In this document: positions 9,829 to 23,518 of the stretch, piece by piece
How the letters are laid out: each line of letters begins with the position of its first letter
How positions within the stretch are numbered: the first letter of the stretch is position 1
Assembly (NCBI GenBank): GCA_964057225.1
Contig: OZ059896.1
Span: 21,014,501 to 21,078,500, forward strand
Origin: Auanema rhodensis
Lineage: Eukaryota > Nematoda > Chromadorea > Rhabditida > Rhabditidae
DNA length: 64,000 bases
Direction: 5' to 3'
Position numbers and translations under genes: made by a program
The notes under the pieces: generated by a model
The model's database searches: none
The model's input: only the letters and a program-made list of their open reading frames with translations
What the model was told of the DNA's origin: nothing

Positions 9829-11232
9829 TAATTTAGCAAAAAGTAGATGTTTTTAGATTCCATTTTTCAAGGCAAAGACGATAGACAATGTTATTCAACG
9901 AAAAAATTAATTCTTCAGGGTGAAAATCGAGGATATAAGTGTGAACTTATATCAGTTGATATCTCGGTGCATTTTTAAGCTAGCGCAAATCTGATAACAC
10001 AGATCGACGCAGCTTAAAAATCCGCATCGAATGCACTATACTACATTGAGAAACGCTTAATACACAAATTAGTTATGATCGTTTGAAAAATGATGCATTA
10101 GTGTATGTTGAGTTTCCATGTACACTCAACATTGCTTCCAAAAACATTTTGACAAAAATTTTTTCGAAAAATTTCAAAATAATTTAGCAAGAAGTAGATG
10201 TTTTTAGATTTCTTTTTTCAAGGCAAAGACGATGGACAATGTTATTCAACGAAAAAATTAATTCTTCAGGGTGAAAATCGAGGATATAAGTGTGAACTTA
10301 TATCAGTTGATATCTCGGTGCATTTCTAAGCTAGCGCAAATCTGATAACACAGATCGACGCAGCTTAAAAATCCGCATCGAATGCACTATACTACATTGA
10401 GAAACGCTTGATACAAAAATTAGTTATGATCGTTTGAAAAATGATGCATTAGTGTATGTTGAGTTTCCATGTACACTCAACATTGCTTCCAAAAACATTT
10501 TGACAAAAATTTTTTCGAAAAATTTCAAAATAATTTAGCAAAAAGTAGATGTTTTTAGATTCCATTTTTCAAGGCAAAGACGATAAACAATGTTATTCAA
10601 CGAAAAAATTAATTCTTCAGGGTGAAAATCGAGGATATAAGTGTGAACTTATATCAGTTGATATCTCGGTGCATTTTTAAGCTAGCGCAAATCTCATAAC
10701 ACAGATCGACGCAGCTTAAAAATCGGCATCGAATGCACTATACTACATTGAGAAACGCTTGATACAAAAATTAGTTATGATCGTTTGAAAAATGATGCAT
10801 TAGTGTATGTTGAGTTTCCATGTACACTCAACATTGCTTCCAAAAACATTTTGACAAAAATTTTTTCGAAAAATTTCAAAATAATTTAGCAAAAAGTAGA
10901 TGTTTTTAGATTCCATTTCTCAAGGCAAAGACGATAGACAATGTTATTCAACGAAAAAATTAATTCTTCAGGGTGAAAATCGAGGATATAAGTGTGAACT
11001 TATATCAGTTGATATCTCGGTGCATTTCTAAGCTAGCGCAAATCTGATAACACAGATCGACGCAGCTTAAAAATCCGCATCGAATGCACTATACTACATT
11101 GAGAAACGCTTGATAAAAAAATTAGTTATGATCGTTTGAAAAATGATGCATTAGTGTATGTTGAGTTTCCATGTACACTCAACATTGCTTCCAAAAACAT
11201 TTTGACAAAAATTTTTTCGAAAAATTTCAAAA

Positions 11233-14200
11233 TAATTTAGCAAAAAGTAGATGTTTTTAGATTCCTTTTTTTAAGGCAAAGACGATGGACAATGTTATTC
11301 AACGAAAAAATTAATTCTTCAGGGTGAAAATCGAGGATATAAGTGTGAACTTATATCAGTTGATATCTCGGTGCATTTTTAAGCTAGCGCAAATCTGATA
11401 ACACAGATCGACGCAGCTTAAAAATCTGCATCGAATGCACTATACTACATCAAGAAACGCTTGATACAAAAATTAGTTATGATCGTTTGAAAAATGATGC
11501 ATTAGTGTATGTTGAGTTTCCATGTACACTCAACATTGCTTCCAAAAACATTTTGACAAAAATTTTTTCGAAAAATTTCAAAATAATTTAGCAAAAAGTA
11601 GATGTTTTTAGATTCCATTTTTCAAGGCAAAGACGATAGACAATGTTATTCAACGAAAAAATTAATTCTTCAGGGTGAAAATCGAGGATATAAGTGTGAA
11701 CTTATATCAGTTGATATCTCGGTGCATTTTTAAGCTAGCGCAAATCTGATAACACAGATCGACGCAGCTTAAAAATCCGCAATCGAATGCACTATACTAC
11801 ATTGAGAAACGCTTAATACACAAATTAGTTATGATCGTTTGAAAAATGATGCATTAGTGTATGTTGAGTTTCCATGTACACTCAACATTGCTTCCAAAAA
11901 CAGTTTGACAAAAATTTTTTCGAAAAATTTCAAAATAATTTAGCAAAAAGTAGATGTTTTTAGATTTCTTTTTTCAAGGCAAAGACGATGGACAATGTTA
12001 TTCAACGAAAAAATTAATTCTTCAGGGTGAAAATCAAGGATATAAGTGTGAACTTATATCAGTTGATATCTCGGTGCATTTTTAAGCTAGCGCAAATCTG
12101 ATAACACAGATCGACGCAGCTTAAAAATCCGCATCGAATGCACTATACTACATCAAGAAACGCTTGATACAAAAATTAGTTATGATCGTTTGAAAAATGA
12201 TGCATTAGTGTATGTTGAGTTTCCATGTACACTCAACATTGCTTCCAAAAACATTTTGACAAAAATTTTTTCGAAAAATTTCAAAATAATTTAGCAAGAA
12301 GTAGATGTTTTTAGATTTCTTTTTTCAAGGCAAAGACGATGGACAATGTTATTCAACGAAAAAATTAATTCTTCAGGGTGAAAATCGAGGATATAAGTGT
12401 GAACTTATATCAGTTGATATCTCGGTGCATTTCTAAGCTAGCGCAAATCTGATAACACAGATCGACGCAGCTTAAAAATCGGCATCGAATGCACTATACT
12501 ACATTGAGAAACGCTTGATACAAAAATTAGTTATGATCGTTTGAAAAATGATGCATTAGTGTATGTTGAGTTTCCATGTACACTCAACATTGCTTCCAAA
12601 AACATTTTGACAAAAATTTTTTCGAAAAATTTCAAAATAATTTAGCAAAAAGTAGATGTTTTTAGATTCCATTTTTCAAGGCAAAGACGATAAACAATGT
12701 TATTCAACGAAAAAATTAATTCTTCAGGGTGAAAATCGAGGATATAAGTGTGAACTTATATCAGTTGATATCTCGGTGCATTTTTAAGCTAGCGCAAATC
12801 TGATAACACAGATCGACGCAGCTTAAAAATCGGCATCGAATGCACTATACTACATTGAGAAACGCTTGATACAAAAATTAGTTATGATCGTTTGAAAAAT
12901 GATGCATTAGTGTATGTTGAGTTTCCATGTACACTCAACATTGCTTCCAAAAACATTTTGACAAAAATTTTTTCGAAAAATTTCAAAATAATTTAGCAAG
13001 AAGTAGATGTTTTTAGATTTCTTTTTTCAAGGCAAAGACGATGGACAATGTTATTCAACGAAAAAATTAATTCTTCAGGGTGAAAATCGAGGATATAAGT
13101 GTGAACTTATATCAGTTGATATCTCGGTGCATTTTTAAGCTAGCGCAAATCTGATAACACAGATCGACGCAGCTTAAAAATCTGCATCGAATGCACTATA
13201 CTACATCAAGAAACGCTTGATACAAAAATTAGTTATGATCGTTTGAAAAATGATGCATTAGTGTATGTTGAGTTTCCATGTACACTCAACATTGCTTCCA
13301 AAAACATTTTGACAAAAATTTTTTCGAAAAATTTCAAAATAATTTAGCAAAAAGTAGATGTTTTTAGATTCCATTTTTCAAGGCAAAGACGATAGACAAT
13401 GTTATTCAACGAAAAAATTAATTCTTCAGGGTGAAAATCGAGGATATAAGTGTGAACTTATATCAGTTGATATCTCGGTGCATTTTTAAGCTAGCGCAAA
13501 TCTGATAACACAGATCGACGCAGCTTAAAAATCCGCATCGAATGCACTATACTACATTGAGAAACGCTTAATACACAAATTAGTTATGATCGTTTGAAAA
13601 ATGATGCATTAGTGTATGTTGAGTTTCCATGTACACTCAACATTGCTTCCAAAAACAGTTTGACAAAAATTTTTTCGAAAAATTTCAAAATAATTTAGCA
13701 AAAAGTAGATGTTTTTAGATTTCTTTTTTCAAGGCAAAGACGATGGACAATGTTATTCAACGAAAAAATTAATTCTTCAGGGTGAAAATCAAGGATATAA
13801 GTGTGAACTTATATCAGTTGATATCTCGGTGCATTTTTAAGCTAGCGCAAATCTGATAACACAGATCGACGCAGCTTAAAAATCCGCATCGAATGCACTA
13901 TACTACATCAAGAAACGCTTGATACAAAAATTAGTTATGATCGTTTGAAAAATGATGCATTAGTGTATGTTGAGTTTCCATGTACACTCAACATTGCTTC
14001 CAAAAACATTTTGACAAAAATTTTTTCGAAAAATTTCAAAATAATTTAGCAAGAAGTAGATGTTTGTAGATTTCTTTTTTCAAAGCAAAGACGATGGACA
14101 ATGTTATTCAACGAAAAAATTAATTCTTCAGGGTGAAAATCGAGGATATAAGTGTGAACTTATATCAGTTGATATCTCGGTGCATTTCTAAGCTAGCGCA

Positions 14201-14743
14201 AATCTGATAACACAGATCGACGCAGCTTAAAAATCGGCATCGAATGCACTATACTACATTGAGAAACGCTTGATACAAAAATTAGTTATGATCGTTTGAA
14301 AAATGATGCATTAGTGTATGTTGAGTTTCCATGTACACTCAACATTGCTTCCAAAAACATTTTGACAAAAATTTTTTCGAAAAATTTCAAAATAATTTAG
14401 CAAAAAGTAGATGTTTTTAGATTCCATTTTTCAAGGCAAAGACGATAAACAATGTTATTCAACGAAAAAATTAATTCTTCAGGGTGAAAATCGAGGATAT
14501 AAGTGTGAACTTATATCAGTTGATATCTCGGTGCATTTTTAAGCTAGCGCAAATCTGATAACACAGATCGACGCAGCTTAAAAATCGGCATCGAATGCAC
14601 TATACTACATTGAGAAACGCTTGATACAAAAATTAGTTATGATCGTTTGAAAAATGATGCATTAGTGTATGTTGAGTTTCCATGTACACTCAACATTGCT
14701 TCCAAAAACATTTTGACAAAAATTTTTTCGAAAAATTTCAAAA
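11233..14743. repeat. Tandem pentamer: units 33-37 and 38-42 (about 2 x 1755 bp)
   Basis: Both blocks run 'tctgc/atcaag', then 'cttaatacac/cagtttg', then 'aaaatcaagg/atcaag', then 'caagaag/tttcta/tcggc', then 'gataaac/tcggc'. The first block is 1 bp longer because of the insertion in unit 34. The first units differ upstream ('ccttttttt' in 33, 'caagaag...tttctttttt' in 38). That is consistent with an exchange point inside that unit. Confidence 0.8.
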
Positions 14744-16147
14744 TAATTTAGCAAGAAGTAGATGTTTTTAGATTTCTTTTTTCAAGGCAAAGACGATGGA
14801 CAATGTTATTCAACGAAAAAATTAATTCTTCAGGGTGAAAATCGAGGATATAAGTGTGAACTTATATCAGTTGATATCTCGGTGCATTTCTAAGCTAGCG
14901 CAAATCTGATAACACAGATCGACGCAGCTTAAAAATCCGCATCGAATGCACTATACTACATTGAGAAACGCTTGATACAAAAATTAGTTATGATCGTTTG
15001 AAAAATGATGCATTAGTGTATGTTGAGTTTCCATGTACACTCAACATTGCTTCCAAAAACATTTTGACAAAAATTTTTTCGAAAAATTTCAAAATAATTT
15101 AGCAAAAAGTAGATGTTTTTAGATTCCATTTCTCAAGGCAAAGACGATAGACAATGTTATTCAACGAAAAAATTAATTCTTCAGGGTGAAAATCGAGGAT
15201 ATAAGTGTGAACTTATATCAGTTGATATCTCGGTGCATTTCTAAGCTAGCGCAAATCTGATAACACAGATCGACGCAGCTTAAAAATCCGCATCGAATGC
15301 ACTATACTACATTGAGAAACGCTTGATACAAAAATTAGTTATGATCGTTTGAAAAATGATGCATTAGTGTATGTTGAGTTTCCATGTACACTCAACATTG
15401 CTTCCAAAAACATTTTGACAAAAATTTTTTCGAAAAATTTCAAAATAATTTAGCAAAAAGTAGATGTTTTTAGATTCCATTTTTTAAGGCAAAGACGATA
15501 GACAATGTTATTCAACGAAAAAATTAATTCTTCAGGGTGAAAATCGAGGATATAAGTGTGAACTTATATCAGTTGATATCTCGGTGCATTTTCAAGCTAG
15601 CGCAAATCTGATAACACAGATCGACGCAGCTTAAAAATCCGCATCGAATGCACTATACTACATTGAGAAACGCTTGATACAAAAATTAGTTATGATCGTT
15701 TGAAAAATGATGCATTAGTGTATGTTGAGTTTCCATGTACACTCAACATTGCTTCCAAAAACATTTTGACAAAAATTTTTTCGAAAAATTTCAAAATAAT
15801 TTAGCAAAAAGTAGATGTTTTTAGATTCCATTTTTCAAGGCAAAGACGATAGACAATGTTATTCAACGAAAAAATTAATTCTTCAGGGTGAAAATCGAGG
15901 ATATAAGTGTGAACTTATATCAGTTGATATCTCGGTGCATTTTTAAGCTAGCGCAAATCTGATAACACAGATCGACGCAGCTTAAAAATCCGCATCGAAT
16001 GCACTATACTACATTGAGAAACGCTTAATACACAAATTAGTTATGATCGTTTGAAAAATGATGCATTAGTGTATGTTGAGTTTCCATGTACACTCAACAT
16101 TGCTTCCAAAAACAGTTTGACAAAAATTTTTTCGAAAAATTTCAAAA
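13691..16147. repeat. Seven-unit block, units 40-46, repeated 8,775 bp downstream
   Basis: Units 40-46 match the haplotype order of units 65-71 (22466-24922), an offset of exactly 25 monomers. They share the 'caagaag/tcggc' then 'gataaac/tcggc' pair. They differ by private changes, such as 'gtttgtag' in unit 41 and 'aaatcaattc' in unit 65. Confidence 0.75.
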
Positions 16148-16498
16148 TAATTTAGCAAAAAGTAGATGTTTTTAGATTTCTTTTTTCAAGGCAAAGACGA
16201 TGGACAATGTTATTCAACGAAAAAATTAATTCTTCAGGGTGAAAATCGAGGATATAAGTGTGAACTTATATCAGTTGATATCTCGGTGCATTTTTAAGCT
16301 AGCGCAAATCTGATAACACAGATCGACGCAGCTTAAAAATCGGCATCGAATGCACTATACTACATTGAGAAACGCTTGATACAAAAATTAGTTATGATCG
16401 TTTGAAAAATGATGCATTAGTGTATGTTGAGTTTCCATGTACACTCAACATTGCTTCCAAAAACATTTTGACAAAAATTTTTTCGAAAAATTTCAAAA

Positions 16499-19400
16499 TA
16501 ATTTAGCAAGAAGTAGATGTTTTTAGATTTCTTTTTTCAAGGCAAAGACGATGGACAATGTTATTCAACGAAAAAATTAATTCTTCAGGGTGAAAATCGA
16601 GGATATAAGTGTGAACTTATTTCAGTTGATATCTCGGTGCATTTCTAAGCTAGCGCAAATCTGATAACACAGATCGACGCAGCTTAAAAATCCGCATCGA
16701 ATGCACTATACTACATTGAGAAACGCTTGATACAAAAATTAGTTATGATCGTTTGAAAAATGATGCATTAGTGTATGTTGAGTTTCCATGTACACTCAAC
16801 ATTGCTTCCAAAAACATTTTGACAAAAATTTTTTCGAAAAATTTCAAAATAATTTAGCAAAAAGTAGATGTTTTTAGATTCCATTTCTCAAGGCAAAGAC
16901 GATAGACAATGTTATTCAACGAAAAAATTAATTCTTCAGGGTGAAAATCGAGGATATAAGTGTGAACTTATATCAGTTGATATCTCGGTGCATTTCTAAG
17001 CTAGCGCAAATCTGATAACACAGATCGACGCAGCTTAAAAATCCGCATCGAATGCACTATACTACATTGAGAAACGCTTGATACAAAAATTAGTTATGAT
17101 CGTTTGAAAAATGATGCATTAGTGTATGTTGAGTTTCCATGTACACTCAACATTGCTTCCAAAAACATTTTGACAAAAATTTTTTCGAAAAATTTCAAAA
17201 TAATTTAGCAAAAAGTAGATGTTTTTAGATTCCATTTTTTAAGGCAAAGACGATAGACAATGTTATTCAACGAAAAAATTAATTCTTCAGGGTGAAAATC
17301 GAGGATATAAGTGTGAACTTATATCAGTTGATATCTCGGTGCATTTTCAAGCTAGCGCAAATCTGATAACACAGATCGACGCAGCTTAAAAATCCGCATC
17401 GAATGCACTATACTACATTGAGAAACGCTTGATACAAAAATTAGTTATGATCGTTTGAAAAATGATGCATTAGTGTATGTTGAGTTTCCATGTACACTCA
17501 ACATTGCTTCCAAAAACATTTTGACAAAAATTTTTTCGAAAAATTTCAAAATAATTTAGCAAAAAGTAGATGTTTTTAGATTCCATTTTTCAAGGCAAAG
17601 ACGATAGACAATGTTATTCAACGAAAAAATTAATTCTTCAGGGTGAAAATCGAGGATATAAGTGTGAACTTATATCAGTTGATATCTCGGTGCATTTTTA
17701 AGCTAGCGCAAATCTGATAACACAGATCGACGCAGCTTAAAAATCCGCATCGAATGCACTATACTACATTGAGAAACGCTTAATACACAAATTAGTTATG
17801 ATCGTTTGAAAAATGATGCATTAGTGTATGTTGAGTTTCCATGTACACTCAACATTGCTTCCAAAAACAGTTTGACAAAAATTTTTTCGAAAAATTTCAA
17901 AATAATTTAGCAAAAAGTAGATGTTTTTAGATTTCTTTTTTCAAGGCAAAGACGATGGACAATGTTATTCAACGAAAAAATTAATTCTTCAGGGTGAAAA
18001 TCGAGGATATAAGTGTGAACTTATATCAGTTGATATCTCGGTGCATTTTCAAGCTAGCGCAAATCTGATAACACAGATCGACGCAGCTTAAAAATCCGCA
18101 TCGAATGCACTATACTACATTGAGAAACGCTTGATACAAAAATTAGTTATGATCGTTTGAAAAATGATGCATTAGTGTATGTTGAGTTTCCATGTACACT
18201 CAACATTGCTTCCAAAAACATTTTGACAAAAATTTTTTCGAAAAATTTCAAAATAATTTAGCAAAAAGTAGATGTTTTTAGATTCCATTTTTCAAGGCAA
18301 AGACGATAGACAATGTTATTCAACGAAAAAATTAATTCTTCAGGGTGAAAATCGAGGATATAAGTGTGAACTTATATCAGTTGATATCTCGGTGCATTTT
18401 TAAGCTAGCGCAAATCTGATAACACAGATCGACGCAGCTTAAAAATCCGCATCGAATGCACTATACTACATTGAGAAACGCTTAATACACAAATTAGTTA
18501 TGATCGTTTGAAAAATGATGCATTAGTGTATGTTGAGTTTCCATGTACACTCAACATTGCTTCCAAAAACAGTTTGACAAAAATTTTTTCGAAAAATTTC
18601 AAAATAATTTAGCAAAAAGTAGATGTTTTTAGATTTCTTTTTTCAAGGCAAAGACGATGGACAATGTTATTCAACGAAAAAATTAATTCTTCAGGGTGAA
18701 AATCGAGGATATAAGTGTGAACTTATATCAGTTGATATCTCGGTGCATTTTTAAGCTAGCGCAAATCTGATAACACAGATCGACGCAGCTTAAAAATCCG
18801 CATCGAATGCACTATACAACATCAAGAAACGCTTGATACAAAAATTAGTTATGATCGTTTGAAAAATGATGCATTAGTGTATGTTGAGTTTCCATGTACA
18901 CTCAACATTGCTTCCAAAAACATTTTGACAAAAATTTTTTCGAAAAATTTCAGAATAATTTAGCAAGAAGTAGATGTTTTTAGATTTCTTTTTTCAAGGC
19001 AAAGACGATGGACAATGTTATTCAACGAAAAAATTAATTCTTCAGGGTGAAAATCGAGGATATAAGTGTGAACTTATATCAGTTGATATCTCGGTGCATT
19101 TCTAAGCTAGCGCAAATCTGATAACACAGATCGACGCAGCTTAAAAATCCGCATCGAATGCACTATACTACATTGAGAAACGCTTGATACAAAAATTAGT
19201 TATGATCGTTTGAAAAATGATGCATTAGTGTATGTTGAGTTTCCATGTACACTCAACATTGCTTCCAAAAACATTTTGACAAAAATTTTTTCGAAAAATT
19301 TCAAAATAATTTAGCAAAAAGTAGATGTTTTTAGATTCCATTTCTCAAGGCAAAGACGATAGACAATGTTATTCAACGAAAAAATTAATTCTTCAGGGTG

Positions 19401-19657
19401 AAAATCGAGGATATAAGTGTGAACTTATATCAGTTGATATCTCGGTGCATTTCTAAGCTAGCGCAAATCTGATAACACAGATCGACGCAGCTTAAAAATC
19501 CGCATCGAATGCACTATACTACATTGAGAAACGCTTGATACAAAAATTAGTTATGATCGTTTGAAAAATGATGCATTAGTGTATGTTGAGTTTCCATGTA
19601 CACTCAACATTGCTTCCAAAAACATTTTGACAAAAATTTTTTCGAAAAATTTCAAAA
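16499..19657. repeat. Nine-unit block, units 48-56 (first copy of a 7,020-bp offset duplication)
   Basis: The haplotype order of units 48-56 is repeated in units 68-76 exactly 20 monomers (7,020 bp) downstream. It includes the alternating run 'cttaatacac/cagtttg', 'ttttca/gatggac', 'cttaatacac/cagtttg', 'tacaacatcaag'. Differences noted are 'ttatttcag' in unit 48 against 'ttatatcag' in 68, and 'ttcagaat' in unit 54 against 'ttcaaaat' in 74. The shared tail ('tcggc') extends back into units 47 and 67, so the breakpoint lies inside a monomer. Confidence 0.8.
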
Positions 19658-22114
19658 TAATTTAGCAAAAAGTAGATGTTTTTAGATTCCATTTTTCAAG
19701 GCAAAGACGATAGACAATGTTATTCAACGAAAAAATTAATTCTTCAGGGTGAAAATCGAGGATATAAGTGTGAACTTATATCAGTTGATATCTCGGTGCA
19801 TTTTCAAGCTAGCGCAAATCTGATAACACAGATCGACGCAGCTCAAAAATCCGCATCGAATGCACTATACTACATTGAGAAACGCTTAATACACAAATTA
19901 GTTATGATCGTTTGAAAAATGATGCATTAGTGTATGTTGAGTTTCCATGTACACTCAACATTGCTTCCAAAAACAGTTTGACAAAAATTTTTTCGAAAAA
20001 TTTCAAAATAATTTAGCAAAAAGTAGATGTTTTTAGATTTCTTTTTTCAAGGCAAAGACGATAGACAATGTTATTCAACGAAAAAATTAATTCTTCAGGG
20101 TGAAAATCGAGGATATAAGTGTGAACTTATATCAGTTGATATCTCGGTGCATTTTCAAGCTAGCGCAAATCTGATAACACAGATCGACGCAGCTTAAAAA
20201 TCCGCATCGAATGCACTATACTACATTGAGAAACGCTTGATACAAAAATTAGTTATGATCGTTTGAAAAATGATGCATTAGTGTATGTTGAGTTTCCATG
20301 TACACTCAACATTGCTTCCAAAAACATTTTGACAAAAATTTTTTCGAAAAATTTCAAAATAATTTAGCAAAAAGTAGATGTTTTTAGATTCCATTTTTCA
20401 AGGCAAAGACGATAGACAATGTTATTCAACGAAAAAATTAATTCTTCAGGGTGAAAATCGAGGATATAAGTGTGAACTTATATCAGTTGATATCTCGGTG
20501 CATTTTTAAGCTAGCGCAAATCTGATAACACAGATCGACGCAGCTTAAAAATCCGCATCGAATGCACTATACTACATTGAGAAACGCTTAATACACAAAT
20601 TAGTTATGATCGTTTGAAAAATGATGCATTAGTGTATGTTGAGTTTCCATGTACACTCAACATTGCTTCCAAAAACAGTTTGACAAAAATTTTTTCGAAA
20701 AATTTCAAAATAATTTAGCAAAAAGTAGATGTTTTTAGATTTCTTTTTTCAAGGCAAAGACGATGGACAATGTTATTCAACGAAAAAATTAATTCTTCAG
20801 GGTGAAAATCGAGGATATAAGTGTGAACTTATATCAGTTGATATCTCGGTGCATTTTTAAGCTAGCGCAAATCTGATAACACAGATCGACGCAGCTTAAA
20901 AATCCGCATCGAATGCACTATACAACATCAAGAAACGCTTGATACAAAAATTAGTTATGATCGTTTGAAAAATGATGCATTAGTGTATGTTGAGTTTCCA
21001 TGTACACTCAACATTGCTTCCAAAAACATTTTGACAAAAATTTTTTCGAAAAATTTCAGAATAATTTAGCAAGAAGTAGATGTTTTTAGATTTCTTTTTT
21101 CAAGGCAAAGACGATGGACAATGTTATTCAACGAAAAAATTAATTCTTCAGGGTGAAAATCGAGGATATAAGTGTGAACTTATATCAGTTGATATCTCGG
21201 TGCATTTCTAAGCTAGCGCAAATCTGATAACACAGATCGACGCAGCTTAAAAATCCGCATCGAATGCACTATACTACATTGAGAAACGCTTGATACAAAA
21301 ATTAGTTATGATCGTTTGAAAAATGATGCATTAGTGTATGTTGAGTTTCCATGTACACTCAACATTGCTTCCAAAAACATTTTGACAAAAATTTTTTCGA
21401 AAAATTTCAAAATAATTTAGCAAAAAGTAGATGTTTTTAGATTCCATTTCTCAAGGCAAAGACGATAGACAATGTTATTCAACGAAAAAATTAATTCTTC
21501 AGGGTGAAAATCGAGGATATAAGTGTGAACTTATATCAGTTGATATCTCGGTGCATTTCTAAGCTAGCGCAAATCTGATAACACAGATCGACGCAGCTTA
21601 AAAATCCGCATCGAATGCACTATACTACATTGAGAAACGCTTGATACAAAAATTAGTTATGATCGTTTGAAAAATGATGCATTAGTGTATGTTGAGTTTC
21701 CATGTACACTCAACATTGCTTCCAAAAACATTTTGACAAAAATTTTTTCGAAAAATTTCAAAATAATTTAGCAAAAAGTAGATGTTTTTAGATTCCATTT
21801 TTCAAGGCAAAGACGATAGACAATGTTATTCAACGAAAAAATTAATTCTTCAGGGTGAAAATCGAGGATATAAGTGTGAACTTATATCAGTTGATATCTC
21901 GGTGCATTTTCAAGCTAGCGCAAATCTGATAACACAGATCGACGCAGCTTAAAAATCCGCATCGAATGCACTATACTACATTGAGAAACGCTTGATACAA
22001 AAATTAGTTATGATCGTTTGAAAAATGATGCATTAGTGTATGTTGAGTTTCCATGTACACTCAACATTGCTTCCAAAAACATTTTGACAAAAATTTTTTC
22101 GAAAAATTTCAAAA
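17903..22114. repeat. Tandem hexamer: units 52-57 and 58-63 (2 x 2106 bp)
   Basis: Both blocks run 'ttttca' unit, 'cttaatacac/cagtttg' unit, 'tacaacatcaag' unit ending 'ttcagaat', 'caagaag/tttcta' unit, 'ccatttctc/tttcta' unit, 'ccatttttc/ttttca' unit. The 'tacaac' plus 'ttcagaat' combination occurs only in units 54 and 60. The last units differ: 57 is a 'cttaatacac/cagtttg' type with 'agctc', while 63 is 'cttgatac/cattttg'. Confidence 0.8.
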
Positions 22115-23518
22115 TAATTTAGCAAAAAGTAGATGTTTTTAGATTCCATTTTTCAAGGCAAAGACGATAGACAATGTTATTCAACGAAAAAATTAATTCT
22201 TCAGGGTGAAAATCGAGGATATAAGTGTGAACTTATATCAGTTGATATCTCGGTGCATTTTTAAGCTAGCGCAAATCTGATAACACAGATCGACGCAGCT
22301 TAAAAATCCGCATCGAATGCACTATACTACATTGAGAAACGCTTAATACACAAATTAGTTATGATCGTTTGAAAAATGATGCATTAGTGTATGTTGAGTT
22401 TCCATGTACACTCAACATTGCTTCCAAAAACAGTTTGACAAAAATTTTTTCGAAAAATTTCAAAATAATTTAGCAAAAAGTAGATGTTTTTAGATTTCTT
22501 TTTTCAAGGCAAAGACGATGGACAATGTTATTCAACGAAAAAATCAATTCTTCAGGGTGAAAATCGAGGATATAAGTGTGAACTTATATCAGTTGATATC
22601 TCGGTGCATTTTTAAGCTAGCGCAAATCTGATAACACAGATCGACGCAGCTTAAAAATCCGCATCGAATGCACTATACTACATCAAGAAACGCTTGATAC
22701 AAAAATTAGTTATGATCGTTTGAAAAATGATGCATTAGTGTATGTTGAGTTTCCATGTACACTCAACATTGCTTCCAAAAACATTTTGACAAAAATTTTT
22801 TCGAAAAATTTCAAAATAATTTAGCAAGAAGTAGATGTTTTTAGATTTCTTTTTTCAAGGCAAAGACGATGGACAATGTTATTCAACGAAAAAATTAATT
22901 CTTCAGGGTGAAAATCGAGGATATAAGTGTGAACTTATATCAGTTGATATCTCGGTGCATTTCTAAGCTAGCGCAAATCTGATAACACAGATCGACGCAG
23001 CTTAAAAATCGGCATCGAATGCACTATACTACATTGAGAAACGCTTGATACAAAAATTAGTTATGATCGTTTGAAAAATGATGCATTAGTGTATGTTGAG
23101 TTTCCATGTACACTCAACATTGCTTCCAAAAACATTTTGACAAAAATTTTTTCGAAAAATTTCAAAATAATTTAGCAAAAAGTAGATGTTTTTAGATTCC
23201 ATTTTTCAAGGCAAAGACGATAAACAATGTTATTCAACGAAAAAATTAATTCTTCAGGGTGAAAATCGAGGATATAAGTGTGAACTTATATCAGTTGATA
23301 TCTCGGTGCATTTTTAAGCTAGCGCAAATCTGATAACACAGATCGACGCAGCTTAAAAATCGGCATCGAATGCACTATACTACATTGAGAAACGCTTGAT
23401 ACAAAAATTAGTTATGATCGTTTGAAAAATGATGCATTAGTGTATGTTGAGTTTCCATGTACACTCAACATTGCTTCCAAAAACATTTTGACAAAAATTT
23501 TTTCGAAAAATTTCAAAA

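Larger units (their letters stand above)
3861..11232. repeat. Segment II: units 12-32 with short dimer and trimer tandems
   Basis: This segment contains a trimer repeated twice (units 15-17 and 18-20) and a dimer repeated twice (units 25-26 and 27-28). It mixes the 'caagaag/tttcta', 'ccatttctc/tttcta', 'ccttttttt/tctgc/atcaag' and 'cttaatacac/cagtttg' haplotypes that dominate the next segment. Unit 21 has one extra A, giving a 9-A run and a 352-bp unit. Unit 31 is the first with 'gataaac' and 'tcggc'. Nothing other than satellite is present. Confidence 0.8.
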
